From Streptomyces sp. GESEQ-4 (lineage in GTDB: Bacteria > Actinomycetota > Actinomycetes > Streptomycetales > Streptomycetaceae): DNA of 64,000 bases. The translations under genes and the position numbers were made by a program. The notes beneath the pieces were generated by a model, which was given only the letters and a program-made list of their open reading frames with translations, was not told the DNA's origin and did not search any database. Where the stretch lies: the NCBI RefSeq assembly GCF_017948455.1, contig NZ_JAFFSU010000028.1:45494-109493 (forward strand). The letters are read 5' to 3'. Below, piece by piece: positions 8,860 through 19,534 of this stretch (positions within the stretch are counted from its first letter, which is position 1; each line of letters begins with the position of its first letter).

Positions 8860-9366
8860 TCACAGGTCGAGTCGGTAGCGGTGGCCGCGCTGCTTCGACT
8901 CCGGTGTCGTGTAGACCTCGGCGAGCCGCATGCCGAGCCGCTGCGTCACCGCGATCGAGCGCGCGTTGTCGGCGTGCACCATCGCCACGACGCTCGGTAC
9001 TCCGGCCGTCCGCACCCGCTCCAGCGTCATCTGCGCGGCGGCGGTGACGTAACCCTTGCCCCAGTACGCCCGCCCGAGCCGCCAGCCGATCTCGATCTCG
9101 CCCGTGGGACCCCACTCCCGCTCCCACGGCTGGGCGCCGGTGAAGCCGATGACCTCGCCGGACTCGTCGAGCATGGACCACAGGCAGAAGCCGCGTTCGG
9201 CGTCGTGTCTGCGCTGGCGGGCGGTGAGTTCCTCGTACACCGACAGCTCGGCCGGCTTGCCGCCGTGGAACTCCATGACGTCCGGGTCGTCGAAGATCCG
9301 GTGCCAGGCGGGGGCGTCCTCGTCGGTGGGGACACGGAGCCGTACCACGGGGAGTGCTCGGTTCAC
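8860..9366 (-). CDS. GNAT family N-acetyltransferase (RimJ/RimL-like)
   Basis: This 168-residue protein shows a GNAT fold: LRVPTDEDAPAWHRIFDDP at the start, EIGWRLGRAYWGKGYVTAAA covering the acetyl-CoA pyrophosphate-binding loop, and the end motif HADNARSIAVTQRLGMR. RimJ/RimL-type enzymes acetylate protein N-termini or small amines; the substrate here is unknown. The frame is open for 55 more codons upstream, but homology begins after the GTG at 9364-9366 (NRALPVVRLRVP). It is transcribed divergently from the menaquinone-reductase-like gene. Confidence 0.82.
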   Translation of the reverse strand: MNRALPVVRLRVPTDEDAPAWHRIFDDPDVMEFHGGKPAELSVYEELTARQRRHDAERGFCLWSMLDESGEVIGFTGAQPWEREWGPTGEIEIGWRLGRAYWGKGYVTAAAQMTLERVRTAGVPSVVAMVHADNARSIAVTQRLGMRLAEVYTTPESKQRGHRYRLDL

Positions 9367-9463
9367 GGGGCAGCCCTTCAGCCGGGTGATCAGTAACGCT
9401 GAATAGACTGCCCATGTCCAGTGCCCGTCGGCACGTAGATTGCGAACTTGGGGAGATCCCGCC

Positions 9464-10750
9464 GTGACCGAGCCCCTCTCCGAAAACACCGCCGATGTGA
9501 TCGTCGTCGGCGCGGGGCCAGCCGGCTCCACGACCGCGTACTACCTGGCGAAGGCCGGACTCGACGTACTGCTGCTGGAGAAGACCAGCTTCCCCCGCGA
9601 AAAGGTGTGCGGCGACGGACTGACCCCGCGCGCCACCAAGCAGCTCGTCTCGATGGGCATCGACATCTCGGAAGAGGCCGGCTGGCTCCGCAACAAGGGG
9701 CTCCGGATCATCGGCGGAGGTGTGCGACTGCAGCTGGACTGGCCGGATCTCGCCTCCTTCCCCGACTACGGCCTCGTCCGCAAGCGCGACGACTTCGACG
9801 AGCAGCTCGCCCGCCAGGCCCAGAAGGCGGGCGCCCGGCTGTACGAGCGCTGCAACGTCGGCGCCCCGATCATCGACGACCGCACGGGCCGGATCACGGG
9901 CGTGCACGCCAAGCTGGGGGAGGAAAAGCGGGAGGTGACCTTCCACGCACCGCTCGTGGTGGCCGCCGACGGCAACTCCACCCGTCTCTCCCTGGCGATG
10001 GGGCTGCACCGCCGCGAGGACCGTCCGATGGGCGTCGCGGTCCGCACGTACTTCGAGAGCCCCCGTCACGAGGACGACTACCTGGAGTCCTGGCTGGAGC
10101 TGTGGGACCGCCGCGGCCCGGGCGAGGACCGGCTGCTGCCGGGCTACGGCTGGATCTTCGGCATGGGCGACGGCACGTCCAACGTCGGCCTGGGCGTCCT
10201 CAACACCTCCGACTCCTTCAAGGAACTGGACTGGCGCGAGGTGCTGAAGGCCTGGTGCGCGTCCATGCCGGAGGACTGGGGCTACACACCGGAGAACATG
10301 ACCGGGCCGATTCGCGGGGCCGCGCTGCCGATGGCCTTCAACCGCCAGCCCCACTACACGCGCGGGCTGCTGCTCGTCGGCGACGCCGGCGGTCTGGTGA
10401 ACCCCTTCAACGGCGAGGGCATCGCCTACGCCATGGAGTCCGGCCAAATCGCCGCCGACGTCATCGTGCAGGCACACGCGCGCGCCACCCCGGCCCAGCG
10501 GGAGATCGCCCTCCAGCGCTACCCGCGTGTCCTCAAGGACACCTACGGCGGCTACTACACGCTGGGCCGCGCCTTCGTGAAGCTCATCGGCAACCCGAAG
10601 GTCATGAAGATCGCGAGCCAGCGCGGCCTGACCCACCCGCTCCTGATGAAGTTCACCCTGAAGATGCTGGCCAACCTCACCGATCCGACCGGCGGCGACG
10701 CGATGGACCGGATCATCAACGGGCTGAGCAAGGTGGCGCCGAAGGCCTGA
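9464..10750 (+). CDS. Geranylgeranyl reductase family flavoprotein (menaquinone reductase-like)
   Basis: This 428-residue FAD protein has the Rossmann motif VIVVGAGPAGSTTAYYLA at its start, KVCGDGLTPRA, and the second FAD motif LLVGDAGGLVNPFNGEGIAYA. It matches the geranylgeranyl reductase family, whose actinobacterial member MenJ saturates an isoprene unit of menaquinone. That role fits the menaquinone genes nearby, but substrate assignment is inference. The GTG start at 9464 has GGGGAG about nine bases upstream; a longer start at 9440 is less likely. A TAGATT box at 9436-9441 could be the -10 element. Confidence 0.85.
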   Translation: MTEPLSENTADVIVVGAGPAGSTTAYYLAKAGLDVLLLEKTSFPREKVCGDGLTPRATKQLVSMGIDISEEAGWLRNKGLRIIGGGVRLQLDWPDLASFPDYGLVRKRDDFDEQLARQAQKAGARLYERCNVGAPIIDDRTGRITGVHAKLGEEKREVTFHAPLVVAADGNSTRLSLAMGLHRREDRPMGVAVRTYFESPRHEDDYLESWLELWDRRGPGEDRLLPGYGWIFGMGDGTSNVGLGVLNTSDSFKELDWREVLKAWCASMPEDWGYTPENMTGPIRGAALPMAFNRQPHYTRGLLLVGDAGGLVNPFNGEGIAYAMESGQIAADVIVQAHARATPAQREIALQRYPRVLKDTYGGYYTLGRAFVKLIGNPKVMKIASQRGLTHPLLMKFTLKMLANLTDPTGGDAMDRIINGLSKVAPKA

Positions 10751-10858
10751 TCCGGCAACGTCGAACTCCCCTTCGTACGCTGCCTGTTGTGAGGATGCTG
10801 TGGGTGGCCGGGATTCGGGGTTCCGGCCTCCGGCACCCCTCCCTACCCTCCCGTATTC

Positions 10859-12682
10859 ATGACAACAGAACACACGCAGCAGCCCGAGCAGCAGTCCGGC
10901 CACACCCGCAGACGCTTCCTCGCCGGCGCGAGCGCGGGCGTTGCCGGGGGAGTCGCCCTCACCTTAGGAACCGCCGGGGGCGCGTCCGCCGCCGCGCCCG
11001 GCAAGCGCGTGGCCGTCCTCGGCGGCGGGGTCTCCGGACTCAGCGCCGCCCACGAACTCGCCGAGCGCGGCTACGCGGTGACCGTCTACGAGTACTACGA
11101 CGCCCTCGGCGGCAAGGCCCGCTCGATGCCGTTCCCCGGCACGGCGGCCGGAGGGCGGCAGGATCTCCCCGCCGAACACGGCTTCCGCTTCTTCCCCGGC
11201 TTCTACCGCAACCTGCCGGACACGATGCGCCGCATCCCCTTCCCCGGCAACGCGAACGGCGTCCACGACAACCTCCGCAGCGGCACCGAGGCCCTCTTCG
11301 CCCGCGCGGATGGCCGTCCCGACCTGCACTTCCCGCTGCGTCGCCTCACCACCCCGCCCGCCCCCGGCGACATCACGCCGACCTGGCTCCGGGACCAGAT
11401 CCTCTCCGTCCTCGACCTCGGCACCCGCCTGCCCGCCCACGAGGCCGCGTATTTTGCCAACCGGCTCCTCGTCCACCTCACCAGCTGCGAGGCCCGCCGC
11501 CAGGACCAGTGGGAGAAGACCTCCTGGTGGGACTTCATCCGCGCGGAGGAGATGAGCGAGGAGTACCAGACCGTCCTCGGCGTCGGCCAGACCCGCAACC
11601 TGGTCGCCACGCGCGCGGAGGTCGCCTCCACCCGCACCGTCGGCCGCATCATCATCGAGGCCCTGCTGCTGTGGGGCCTCCTCGGCCGCGGCATGGACGG
11701 CGACGCTGACGTCGACCGCGTCCTCAACGCCCCCACCAGCGAGGCCTGGATCGACCCCTGGGAGACATATCTGCGATCCCTGGGCGTCGAGTTCGTGCTG
11801 GGGACACAGGTCGAGGAGATCGTGTACGAGGGGGGCCGGGTGACCGGCGTACGGGTCTCCGCGCGCGACGGCGGCCAGGCCCGTACCGTCACCGCCGACC
11901 ACTACATCTGCGCCCTGCCCGTCGAGCACGCCCGCCGCACCTGGGGCTCCGCCCTGCGCGCGGCCGACCCGCAGCTCGCGCGCTGCGACGCGCTGGAGAC
12001 GGACTGGATGGTCGGCGTGATGTTCTATCTGCGCACCCCGACGCCGGTCGTCAACGGGCACATCAACTGCCTCGACTCACCCTGGTCGGTGACGGCCGTC
12101 GGCCAGGCCCAGTTCTGGGACGGACGGGACTTTTCGGCCGACTACGGAGACGGCCGCGCGCACGACTGCCTGTCGGCCATCATCTCCGAGTGGGACAAGC
12201 CGGGCATCCTGTACGGCAAGACGGCCCGCGAGTGCACGCGCGAGGAGGTCGTCGCCGAGCTCTGGGCCCAACTGAAGGACGGCCTGAACGACTCCGGCAA
12301 GACGACGCTCACCGACGCGGACCGCCTCGGCTGGTTCATGGACCCGGCGGTGACGGGCCTGGGCGGCGGGAACCCGCAGAACCGCGAGCAACTCCTCATC
12401 CACCCCACGGGCACCCTCTACAACCGCCCCACGGCCCAGACCAAGGTGCCCGGCCTCTATCTCGCCGGCGACTACGTCCGTACCGATGTGGACCTGGCGA
12501 CCATGGAAGGCGCCAACGAGTCAGCGCGGCTGGCCGTCAACGCGCTTCTTGACGCGGACAATTCGGACGCCGAGCGCTGTGAGATCCAGGAGCTGTTCCG
12601 CCCGCCGGAGATGGAACCGCTCAAACGCGTCGACGAGGTCCGCTACCGGCTGGGCCTGCCCAACACCTTCGACCTCGGCTGA
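10859..12682 (+). CDS. Tat-exported FAD-dependent amine oxidase/phytoene desaturase-like oxidoreductase
   Basis: This 607-residue protein starts with a twin-arginine signal (HTRRRFLAGASAG, then an Ala/Gly-rich core ending ASAAA). Next come the FAD motif VAVLGGGVSGLSAAHEL and the C-terminal FAD motif VPGLYLAGDYVRTDVDLATM. The family covers hydroxysqualene dehydroxylases, phytoene desaturases and amine oxidases; export of a folded flavoprotein is unusual and the substrate is unknown. Codon 36 (10964-10966), inside the signal peptide, is a TTA leucine codon, so synthesis may depend on bldA. No Shine-Dalgarno is seen before the ATG, and a TACCCT box ten bases upstream raises the chance of a leaderless mRNA. 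Confidence 0.82.
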   Translation: MTTEHTQQPEQQSGHTRRRFLAGASAGVAGGVALTLGTAGGASAAAPGKRVAVLGGGVSGLSAAHELAERGYAVTVYEYYDALGGKARSMPFPGTAAGGRQDLPAEHGFRFFPGFYRNLPDTMRRIPFPGNANGVHDNLRSGTEALFARADGRPDLHFPLRRLTTPPAPGDITPTWLRDQILSVLDLGTRLPAHEAAYFANRLLVHLTSCEARRQDQWEKTSWWDFIRAEEMSEEYQTVLGVGQTRNLVATRAEVASTRTVGRIIIEALLLWGLLGRGMDGDADVDRVLNAPTSEAWIDPWETYLRSLGVEFVLGTQVEEIVYEGGRVTGVRVSARDGGQARTVTADHYICALPVEHARRTWGSALRAADPQLARCDALETDWMVGVMFYLRTPTPVVNGHINCLDSPWSVTAVGQAQFWDGRDFSADYGDGRAHDCLSAIISEWDKPGILYGKTARECTREEVVAELWAQLKDGLNDSGKTTLTDADRLGWFMDPAVTGLGGGNPQNREQLLIHPTGTLYNRPTAQTKVPGLYLAGDYVRTDVDLATMEGANESARLAVNALLDADNSDAERCEIQELFRPPEMEPLKRVDEVRYRLGLPNTFDLG

Positions 12683-12705
12683 ACGGGCCGCAGAACGCCA
12701 CCAGG

Positions 12706-12736
12706 AGGGCCGCTGCCCCCGAGCGGCTGCGGCCCT
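12706..12736. terminator. Bidirectional hairpin terminator candidate
   Basis: AGGGCCGC (12706-12713) pairs with GCGGCCCT (12729-12736), with an alternative inner stem CCGCT/AGCGG. It lies between the convergent FAD oxidoreductase and NlpC/P60 genes. There is no T-run, which is common for Streptomyces terminators. Confidence 0.55.
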
Positions 12737-12764
12737 TCCGGTCCTGCGTTTCGCTGTACGCGCC

Positions 12765-13577
12765 TCAGAGCACGCGCACCGCACCCGACGCCGGGTACCC
12801 GGACAGGTCCTGGATCACCACACCCTTGGAGGGGTTGGCCGCGTCCAGGTACTGGCCGTTTCCGATGTAGACGCCCGTGTGGTACGCGGAACCCTTGCCG
12901 CCCCAGTACAGGATGTCGCCCACCTGAACGTTGGACAGGGAGACCTCGGTACCGGCCATCGACTGGTCCTGCGACACCCGCGGAAGGTCCACGCCGACCT
13001 GCTTGAACGCGGCCTGCACCAGGCTGGAGCAGTCCCAGGCGTCGGGGCCCGTGGCGCCCATGACGTAGGCGTCGCCCACCTGTGCCTGGAGGAACGAGAT
13101 GACCGTCGCGACGCTGCCGCTGGCCGGAGCGGACACCGAGGCGGAGGCCTCCGTGCCGGCGTCGGCGGAGAGCGTGGTCCGCTCGGCGGCGCGGGAGGTG
13201 GCGGCCTCGGCGGCGGCCCTGCGGGCCTCCTCCGCCTTCTCCTTGGCCTCGGCCTTCTTCTTCGCCTCGGCGAGGTCCTTCTTGGCCTCCTTGGCGGCAT
13301 CGGCGGCGGCCGCGTCGCGCTCGGCCTGCAGCTCATAGGTGGCCGCGGCCAGCTGGGTGGCCTGTGCGGACTGCTCGACCTGAGCGGTCAGGTCGGCGGT
13401 GAGCGTGGGCAGTTCGAGCGTCTGTGTCACCGGCTCGGCCGCGTTCGCCGAAGCGGACGCGCCGGCCACTGCCACGGTGCTGAGGATGCCACCGGCAACT
13501 CCGGCTCGCATCGCGACTGTCGACGTCGCGGTGCGGCGGGGTTTCCGGTGGCTGCGTATGTGAGCGGTGTGGGACAT
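12765..13577 (-). CDS. Secreted NlpC/P60 (C40) peptidoglycan hydrolase
   Basis: This 270-residue protein has a signal peptide (basic start, hydrophobic core, ASANAAEP cleavage region). A coiled coil rich in Ala, Lys and Glu follows at roughly residues 65-135, then a C-terminal NlpC/P60 domain. The domain shows the catalytic Cys in DAWDCSSLVQAAF, the His in SAYHTGVYIGNG, and the DAANPS end. Such enzymes cut D-Glu-meso-DAP bonds in wall peptides. The coiled coil may hold the enzyme or block its active site. The ATG at 13577 is preferred because homology to secreted hydrolases begins there; a frame is open to 13634 and an in-frame ATG at 13607 is the alternative. Confidence 0.85.
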   Translation of the reverse strand: MSHTAHIRSHRKPRRTATSTVAMRAGVAGGILSTVAVAGASASANAAEPVTQTLELPTLTADLTAQVEQSAQATQLAAATYELQAERDAAAADAAKEAKKDLAEAKKKAEAKEKAEEARRAAAEAATSRAAERTTLSADAGTEASASVSAPASGSVATVISFLQAQVGDAYVMGATGPDAWDCSSLVQAAFKQVGVDLPRVSQDQSMAGTEVSLSNVQVGDILYWGGKGSAYHTGVYIGNGQYLDAANPSKGVVIQDLSGYPASGAVRVL

Positions 13578-14176
13578 GGGACTAACCGGTATCAGGGGCT
13601 CCTCCATACCTTCAAGAAACGTGTGCTGCGCCACAGTTGTTCAATCGGCGCCCTGAATCCCGGGCGCGTCACTCCTTATTGACGCCGTAACGGACATTGC
13701 GGACGGCCGCCATTCGGCCGGTGATCACGGCCTTTCTTCGTTACGCCCGAATTGCCCCCCGCTTACCACTGGTTGGGACAGGTGGCCAACCCCGGTTCTC
13801 CTCCGCCCCTCACGGGTGTGGCGGAGGTCACGCAACGGTTACGGACCCGGGTGCGTCCTGCGTGCACACCTCCACCGAATCCGCTCGTGAATGCGCGCAC
13901 GCGTCCACACCCCACACCGCCCCTCCCTCCGATGTGTGAACGCGGCCCTCTATCAAGGCCCCGCGTCCAGTGCGAATTTGCATGCAAGGGAAGTCTCTTG
14001 ATATGGAGACGCCGCCTCTCAACTGCGTCGACGAGCGGAAATATCACCTCTGGTGATCACTCGGACGCTTCTCGTGTGAAGATCACCGCTCATCCGACTT
14101 CATGATCCTTCGTCAGGTGGTGGAGATCACAAAGCTTGTGCAATACCCCGTGTCGCAGATCACAGAGCGCCGGGCA

Positions 14177-14182
14177 TAAGAT
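14177..14182 (+). promoter_or_regulatory. Candidate nuo promoter -10 element
   Basis: TAAGAT fits the TAnnnT form of a vegetative -10 box and would place transcription start near 14189, just upstream of the Rex-type dyad. No good -35 hexamer is visible at 17-18 bases, so an activator may be needed or the true promoter may lie elsewhere in the region. Confidence 0.35.
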
Positions 14183-14197
14183 GCGAGGCAGTTGGGC

Positions 14198-14215
14198 TTG
14201 TGACCTGCTTCACAT
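14198..14215. promoter_or_regulatory. Rex operator (ROP) upstream of nuoA
   Basis: TTGTGAC-CTGC-TTCACAT closely matches the Streptomyces Rex operator pattern TTGTGAA-N4-TTCACAA, with one mismatch in each arm end. Rex is the NADH/NAD+-sensing repressor known to control respiratory genes, including nuo, in Streptomyces. The site lies about 105 bases before the nuoA start, where bound Rex would block transcription at low NADH/NAD+. Confidence 0.78.
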
Positions 14216-14320
14216 GTTCTCGATCTTCGCCGGGACGGGCGGGGTTCGTGGGACAGGTGAGGCGGGTGCGACCCCGGCCAACCGCCAGCAGTCAGTGCCG
14301 ACTGAGAGGAGCGAGGAGCG

Positions 14321-14680
14321 GTGAACGCGTATGCGCCCATCCTCGTACTGGGAGCCCTCGGGGCAGGCTTTGCGATCTTCTCCGTGGTCATGGCCACGCT
14401 GATCGGTCCGAAGCGTTACAACCGGGCCAAGCTCGAGGCCTACGAGTGCGGCATCGAGCCGACCCCCACGCCGGCCGGCGGCGGGCGTTTCCCGATCAAG
14501 TACTACCTGACGGCGATGCTCTTCATCATCTTCGATATCGAGATCGTCTTCCTCTACCCCTGGGCCGTCACCTTCGACGCCCTGGGTGTTTTCGGGCTCG
14601 TGGAGATGCTGCTCTTCGTGCTCACCGTCTTCGTGGCCTACGCGTACGTATGGCGACGCGGCGGCCTGGAATGGGACTGA
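14321..14680 (+). CDS. nuoA: NADH-quinone oxidoreductase subunit A
   Basis: This 119-residue, three-helix membrane subunit carries the conserved loop YNRAKLEAYECGIEPT between helices one and two (the Cys lies near the quinone site) and the FDIEIVFLYPW motif in helix two. It opens the 14-gene complex I operon. The GTG start follows GAGAGGAGCGAGGAGCG. It ends 13 bases before nuoB. Confidence 0.96.
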   Translation: MNAYAPILVLGALGAGFAIFSVVMATLIGPKRYNRAKLEAYECGIEPTPTPAGGGRFPIKYYLTAMLFIIFDIEIVFLYPWAVTFDALGVFGLVEMLLFVLTVFVAYAYVWRRGGLEWD

Positions 14681-14693
14681 GGGGCCTTAACTC

Positions 14694-15244
<551 letters not shown>

Positions 15245-15248
<4 letters not shown>

Positions 15249-15996
15249 GCGACGCCAACGGCACCAACGGGGCGTCGAACGGGGTGAACCCCGAGAAGGA
15301 CCTCGGTGCGGACAACCTCCCCGGCCAGCGCGGTGAGGGCGGTGAGGAGATCCGCGTCCAGCGCGGCATGTTCGGCGCCAACAACGGCGGCGACACTTCC
15401 GGCTACGGCGGCCTGGTCCGCTCGGTCCGACTCCCGGGACCGGCGAGCCGCCCCTACGGCGGGTGGTTCGACGAGGTCGCCGACGAACTCGAGGGCGCGC
15501 TGGAGGAACAGGGCCTCCTCCCCGAGAACGCGATCGAGAAGACGATCGTCGACCGCGGCGAACTCACCTTCCACATCGAACGCGAGCACCTGCTCCGCGT
15601 CGCCCGCACCCTGCGCGACGACCCCGCCCTGCGCTTCGAGCTCTGCACCGGCGTGAGCGGTGTCCACTATCTCCACGACAAGGGCCGCGAGCTGCACGCC
15701 GTCTACCACCTGCGCTCGATCACCCACAACCGGCTGATCCGCCTGGAAGTCAGCGCCCCGGACGCCGACCCGCACATCCCGTCCCTGGTCTCCGTCTATC
15801 CGACCAACGACTGGCACGAGCGCGAGACCTACGACTTCTACGGCATCGTCTTCGACGGTCACCCGGCCCTGACGCGGATCATGATGCCGGACGACTGGCA
15901 GGGCCACCCGCAGCGCAAGGACTACCCCCTCGGCGGCATCCCCGTCGAGTACAAGGGCGCCCAGATCCCGGCTCCGGACCAGCGGAGGTCGTACTC

Positions 15997-16000
<4 letters not shown>
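15245..16000 (+). CDS. nuoC: NADH-quinone oxidoreductase subunit C
   Basis: This 251-residue 30-kDa-type subunit of the connecting module has the signature WHERETYDFYGIVFDGHP and the end QRKDYPLGGIPVEYKG. An N-terminal extension of about 80 residues rich in Asn, Gly and Glu precedes the domain, as is usual in actinobacteria. It is a separate gene rather than fused to nuoD as in E. coli, and overlaps both neighbours by four bases. Confidence 0.95.
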
Positions 16001-17315
<1,315 letters not shown>

Positions 17316-17319
<4 letters not shown>

Positions 17320-18188
17320 CCACCTCTTCTTCGGAGCGGGGCGTCAGCCTGGGCATGCCCGAACTGCCCGCGCCCGGCTACCCGGACGACGTTCGAGCCC
17401 GGCTGGAGACCGACGCGCGCGAGATCATCGCCCGCTACCCGGACTCCCGGTCCGCGCTGCTGCCGTTGCTGCACCTCGTCCAGTCGGAGGAGGGCCATGT
17501 CACGCGCACCGGGATGCGGTTCTGCGCGGACATGCTCGACCTGACCACGGCCGAGGTCACCGCGGTCGCCACCTTCTACACCATGTACCGGCGCAGGCCG
17601 AGCGGTGACTACCAGGTCGGCGTCTGCACCAACACGCTCTGCGCGGTGATGGGCGGGGACGCGATCTTCGAGGAGCTCCAGGAGCACCTCGGCGTCGGCA
17701 ACGGCGAGACCACCGACGACGGCAAGGTCACCCTGGAGCACATCGAGTGCAACGCGGCCTGCGACTTCGCGCCGGTCGTGATGGTCAACTGGGAGTTCTT
17801 CGACAACCAGACCCCGGCCACCGCCAAGCGTCTCGTCGACGACCTGCGCGCGGGACGTCCGGTCGAGCCCACGCGCGGGGCGCCGCTGTGCACCTTCAAG
17901 GAGACCGCCCGGATCCTCGCCGGCTTCCCCGACGAGCGGCCAGGGGCCGTCGAGGCAAGCGGCGGAGCGGGACCCGCCTCGCTGGTGGGCCTCCGCCTGG
18001 CCAGGGGAGAGGCCGCACCCGCGCGTGTGGTCCATCCGCGGGAGGGCGGCCCGCACACCGAGCCGCAGGACAGGGCCGTACACGAGCCGTCACCCACAGA
18101 ACACCTGAGCTCGCACGACGCGCCGCAGGACACATCGGCATCCGACCCTGCCCACCCGGCAGGGCCTACCGCCGAGGAGGGGGAGTGA
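17316..18188 (+). CDS. nuoE: NADH-quinone oxidoreductase subunit E with C-terminal extension
   Basis: The 290-residue protein has the thioredoxin-like 24-kDa domain with the four 2Fe-2S cysteines in GVCTNTLCAVMGG and ECNAACDFAPVV (cluster N1a). That domain normally ends near residue 200. Here about 85 more residues follow, low in complexity and rich in Pro, Ser, Glu and Ala, with no recognised domain; similar tails occur in Streptomyces NuoE. The stop shares one base with the nuoF start. Confidence 0.94.
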
Positions 18189-19534
18189 TGACCTTGGCAG
18201 CCGAGATCAAGGACACGAGTCCTGAAAAGCTGCTCGCACCCGTGCTGTCGGCCTTCTGGGACGAGGACAGGTCCTGGACGCTGGACGTCTACCGAAGGCA
18301 CGAAGGATACGAGGGGCTGCGCAAGGCACTCGCCATGTCGCCGGACGACCTCATCGCGTATGTGAAGGAGTCCGGGCTGCGGGGCCGCGGCGGCGCGGGA
18401 TTCCCGACGGGAATGAAATGGCAGTTCATTCCCCAGGGTGATGGAAAACCGCACTATCTAGTTGTCAACGCCGACGAGTCGGAGCCCGGAACGTGCAAGG
18501 ACATTCCGCTCCTCTTCGCGAACCCGCATAGCCTCATCGAGGGCATTGTGATCGCGTGTTATGCCATCAGGTCGTCGCATGCCTTCATCTATCTGCGTGG
18601 TGAAGTCGTCCCTGTTCTGCGGCGGTTGCACGAGGCCGTGCGCGAGGCCTACGAGGCCGGCTTCCTCGGCGAGAACATCCTGGGCAGTGGCCTCGATCTC
18701 CAACTCACCGTGCACGCGGGCGCGGGCGCGTACATCTGCGGTGAAGAGACCGCACTGCTCGACTCGCTCGAAGGCCGCCGGGGTCAACCGCGGCTCCGTC
18801 CCCCCTTCCCTGCCGTCGCGGGCCTCTATGCGTGCCCGACTGTGGTGAATAACGTCGAGTCGATCGCGTCGGTTCCCGCCATCCTGAAAAACGGCAAGGA
18901 CTGGTTCAGGTCGATGGGCAGCGAGAAGTCCCCGGGCTTCACGCTCTACTCGCTCAGCGGTCATGTCGCCAATCCCGGCCAGTTCGAGGCGCCGCTCGGC
19001 ATCACGCTCCGCCAGCTCCTCGAAATGAGTGGCGGCATGCGGCCGGGACACCGCCTCAAGTTCTGGACGCCCGGCGGGTCCTCGACACCGATGTTCACCG
19101 ACGAGCACCTCGACGTCCCTCTCGACTACGAGGGAGTGGGCGCCGCCGGTTCCATGCTCGGCACCAAAGCCCTGCAGTGCTTCGACGAGACGACCTGCGT
19201 GGTGCGGGCCGTCACCCGCTGGACCGAGTTCTACGCCCATGAGTCCTGCGGCAAGTGCACGCCCTGCCGCGAAGGGACGTACTGGCTCGTGCAGTTGCTG
19301 CGCGACATCGAAGCCGGCAAGGGCGTGATGAGCGACCTCGACAAGCTGAACGACATCGCCGACAACATCAACGGCAAGTCCTTCTGCGCCCTCGGCGACG
19401 GTGCCGCCTCGCCGATCTTCTCCTCGCTGAAGTACTTCCGTGAGGAGTACGAGCAGCACATCACGGGCCGCGGCTGCCCCTTCGACCCGGCCAAGTCGAC
19501 GGCCTGGGCCGACCGCACGGAGGTGAACGCATGA
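18188..19534 (+). CDS. nuoF: NADH-quinone oxidoreductase subunit F
   Basis: This 448-residue NADH- and FMN-binding subunit shows the GRGGAGFPTGMKW glycine-rich loop, the VVNADESEPGTCKD segment, and ESCGKCTPCREGTYW with a later SFCALGD cysteine that hold cluster N3. Electrons enter complex I here. The start is an ATG at 18188 coupled to the nuoE stop, although a longer frame is open. It overlaps nuoG by four bases. Confidence 0.96.
   Translation: MTLAAEIKDTSPEKLLAPVLSAFWDEDRSWTLDVYRRHEGYEGLRKALAMSPDDLIAYVKESGLRGRGGAGFPTGMKWQFIPQGDGKPHYLVVNADESEPGTCKDIPLLFANPHSLIEGIVIACYAIRSSHAFIYLRGEVVPVLRRLHEAVREAYEAGFLGENILGSGLDLQLTVHAGAGAYICGEETALLDSLEGRRGQPRLRPPFPAVAGLYACPTVVNNVESIASVPAILKNGKDWFRSMGSEKSPGFTLYSLSGHVANPGQFEAPLGITLRQLLEMSGGMRPGHRLKFWTPGGSSTPMFTDEHLDVPLDYEGVGAAGSMLGTKALQCFDETTCVVRAVTRWTEFYAHESCGKCTPCREGTYWLVQLLRDIEAGKGVMSDLDKLNDIADNINGKSFCALGDGAASPIFSSLKYFREEYEQHITGRGCPFDPAKSTAWADRTEVNA

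Larger units (their letters stand above)
13578..14320. other. 743-bp regulatory region between the NlpC/P60 gene and nuoA
   Basis: No coding frame with Streptomyces codon bias was found here. The region is locally less GC-rich and holds several dyads: CCTCCGCC/GGCGGAGG (13800-13827), TTGCATGCAA (13978-13987), GTCTC/GAGAC (13993-14010), ATCACC-TCT-GGTGAT (14043-14057) and CACAA-AGC-TTGTG (14128-14140). It also holds four GATCAC hexamers (14055, 14081, 14125, 14158) and a Rex-type operator (14198-14215). It must contain the divergent promoters of the hydrolase and the nuo operon. Confidence 0.7.

Noticed and set aside
13578..14100. A ydaO riboswitch for the NlpC/P60 hydrolase
   Set aside because: The leader lacks the GAACCCG-CAGCT block and the GGGGTGAA block that are clear upstream of the transglycosylase at 39902.
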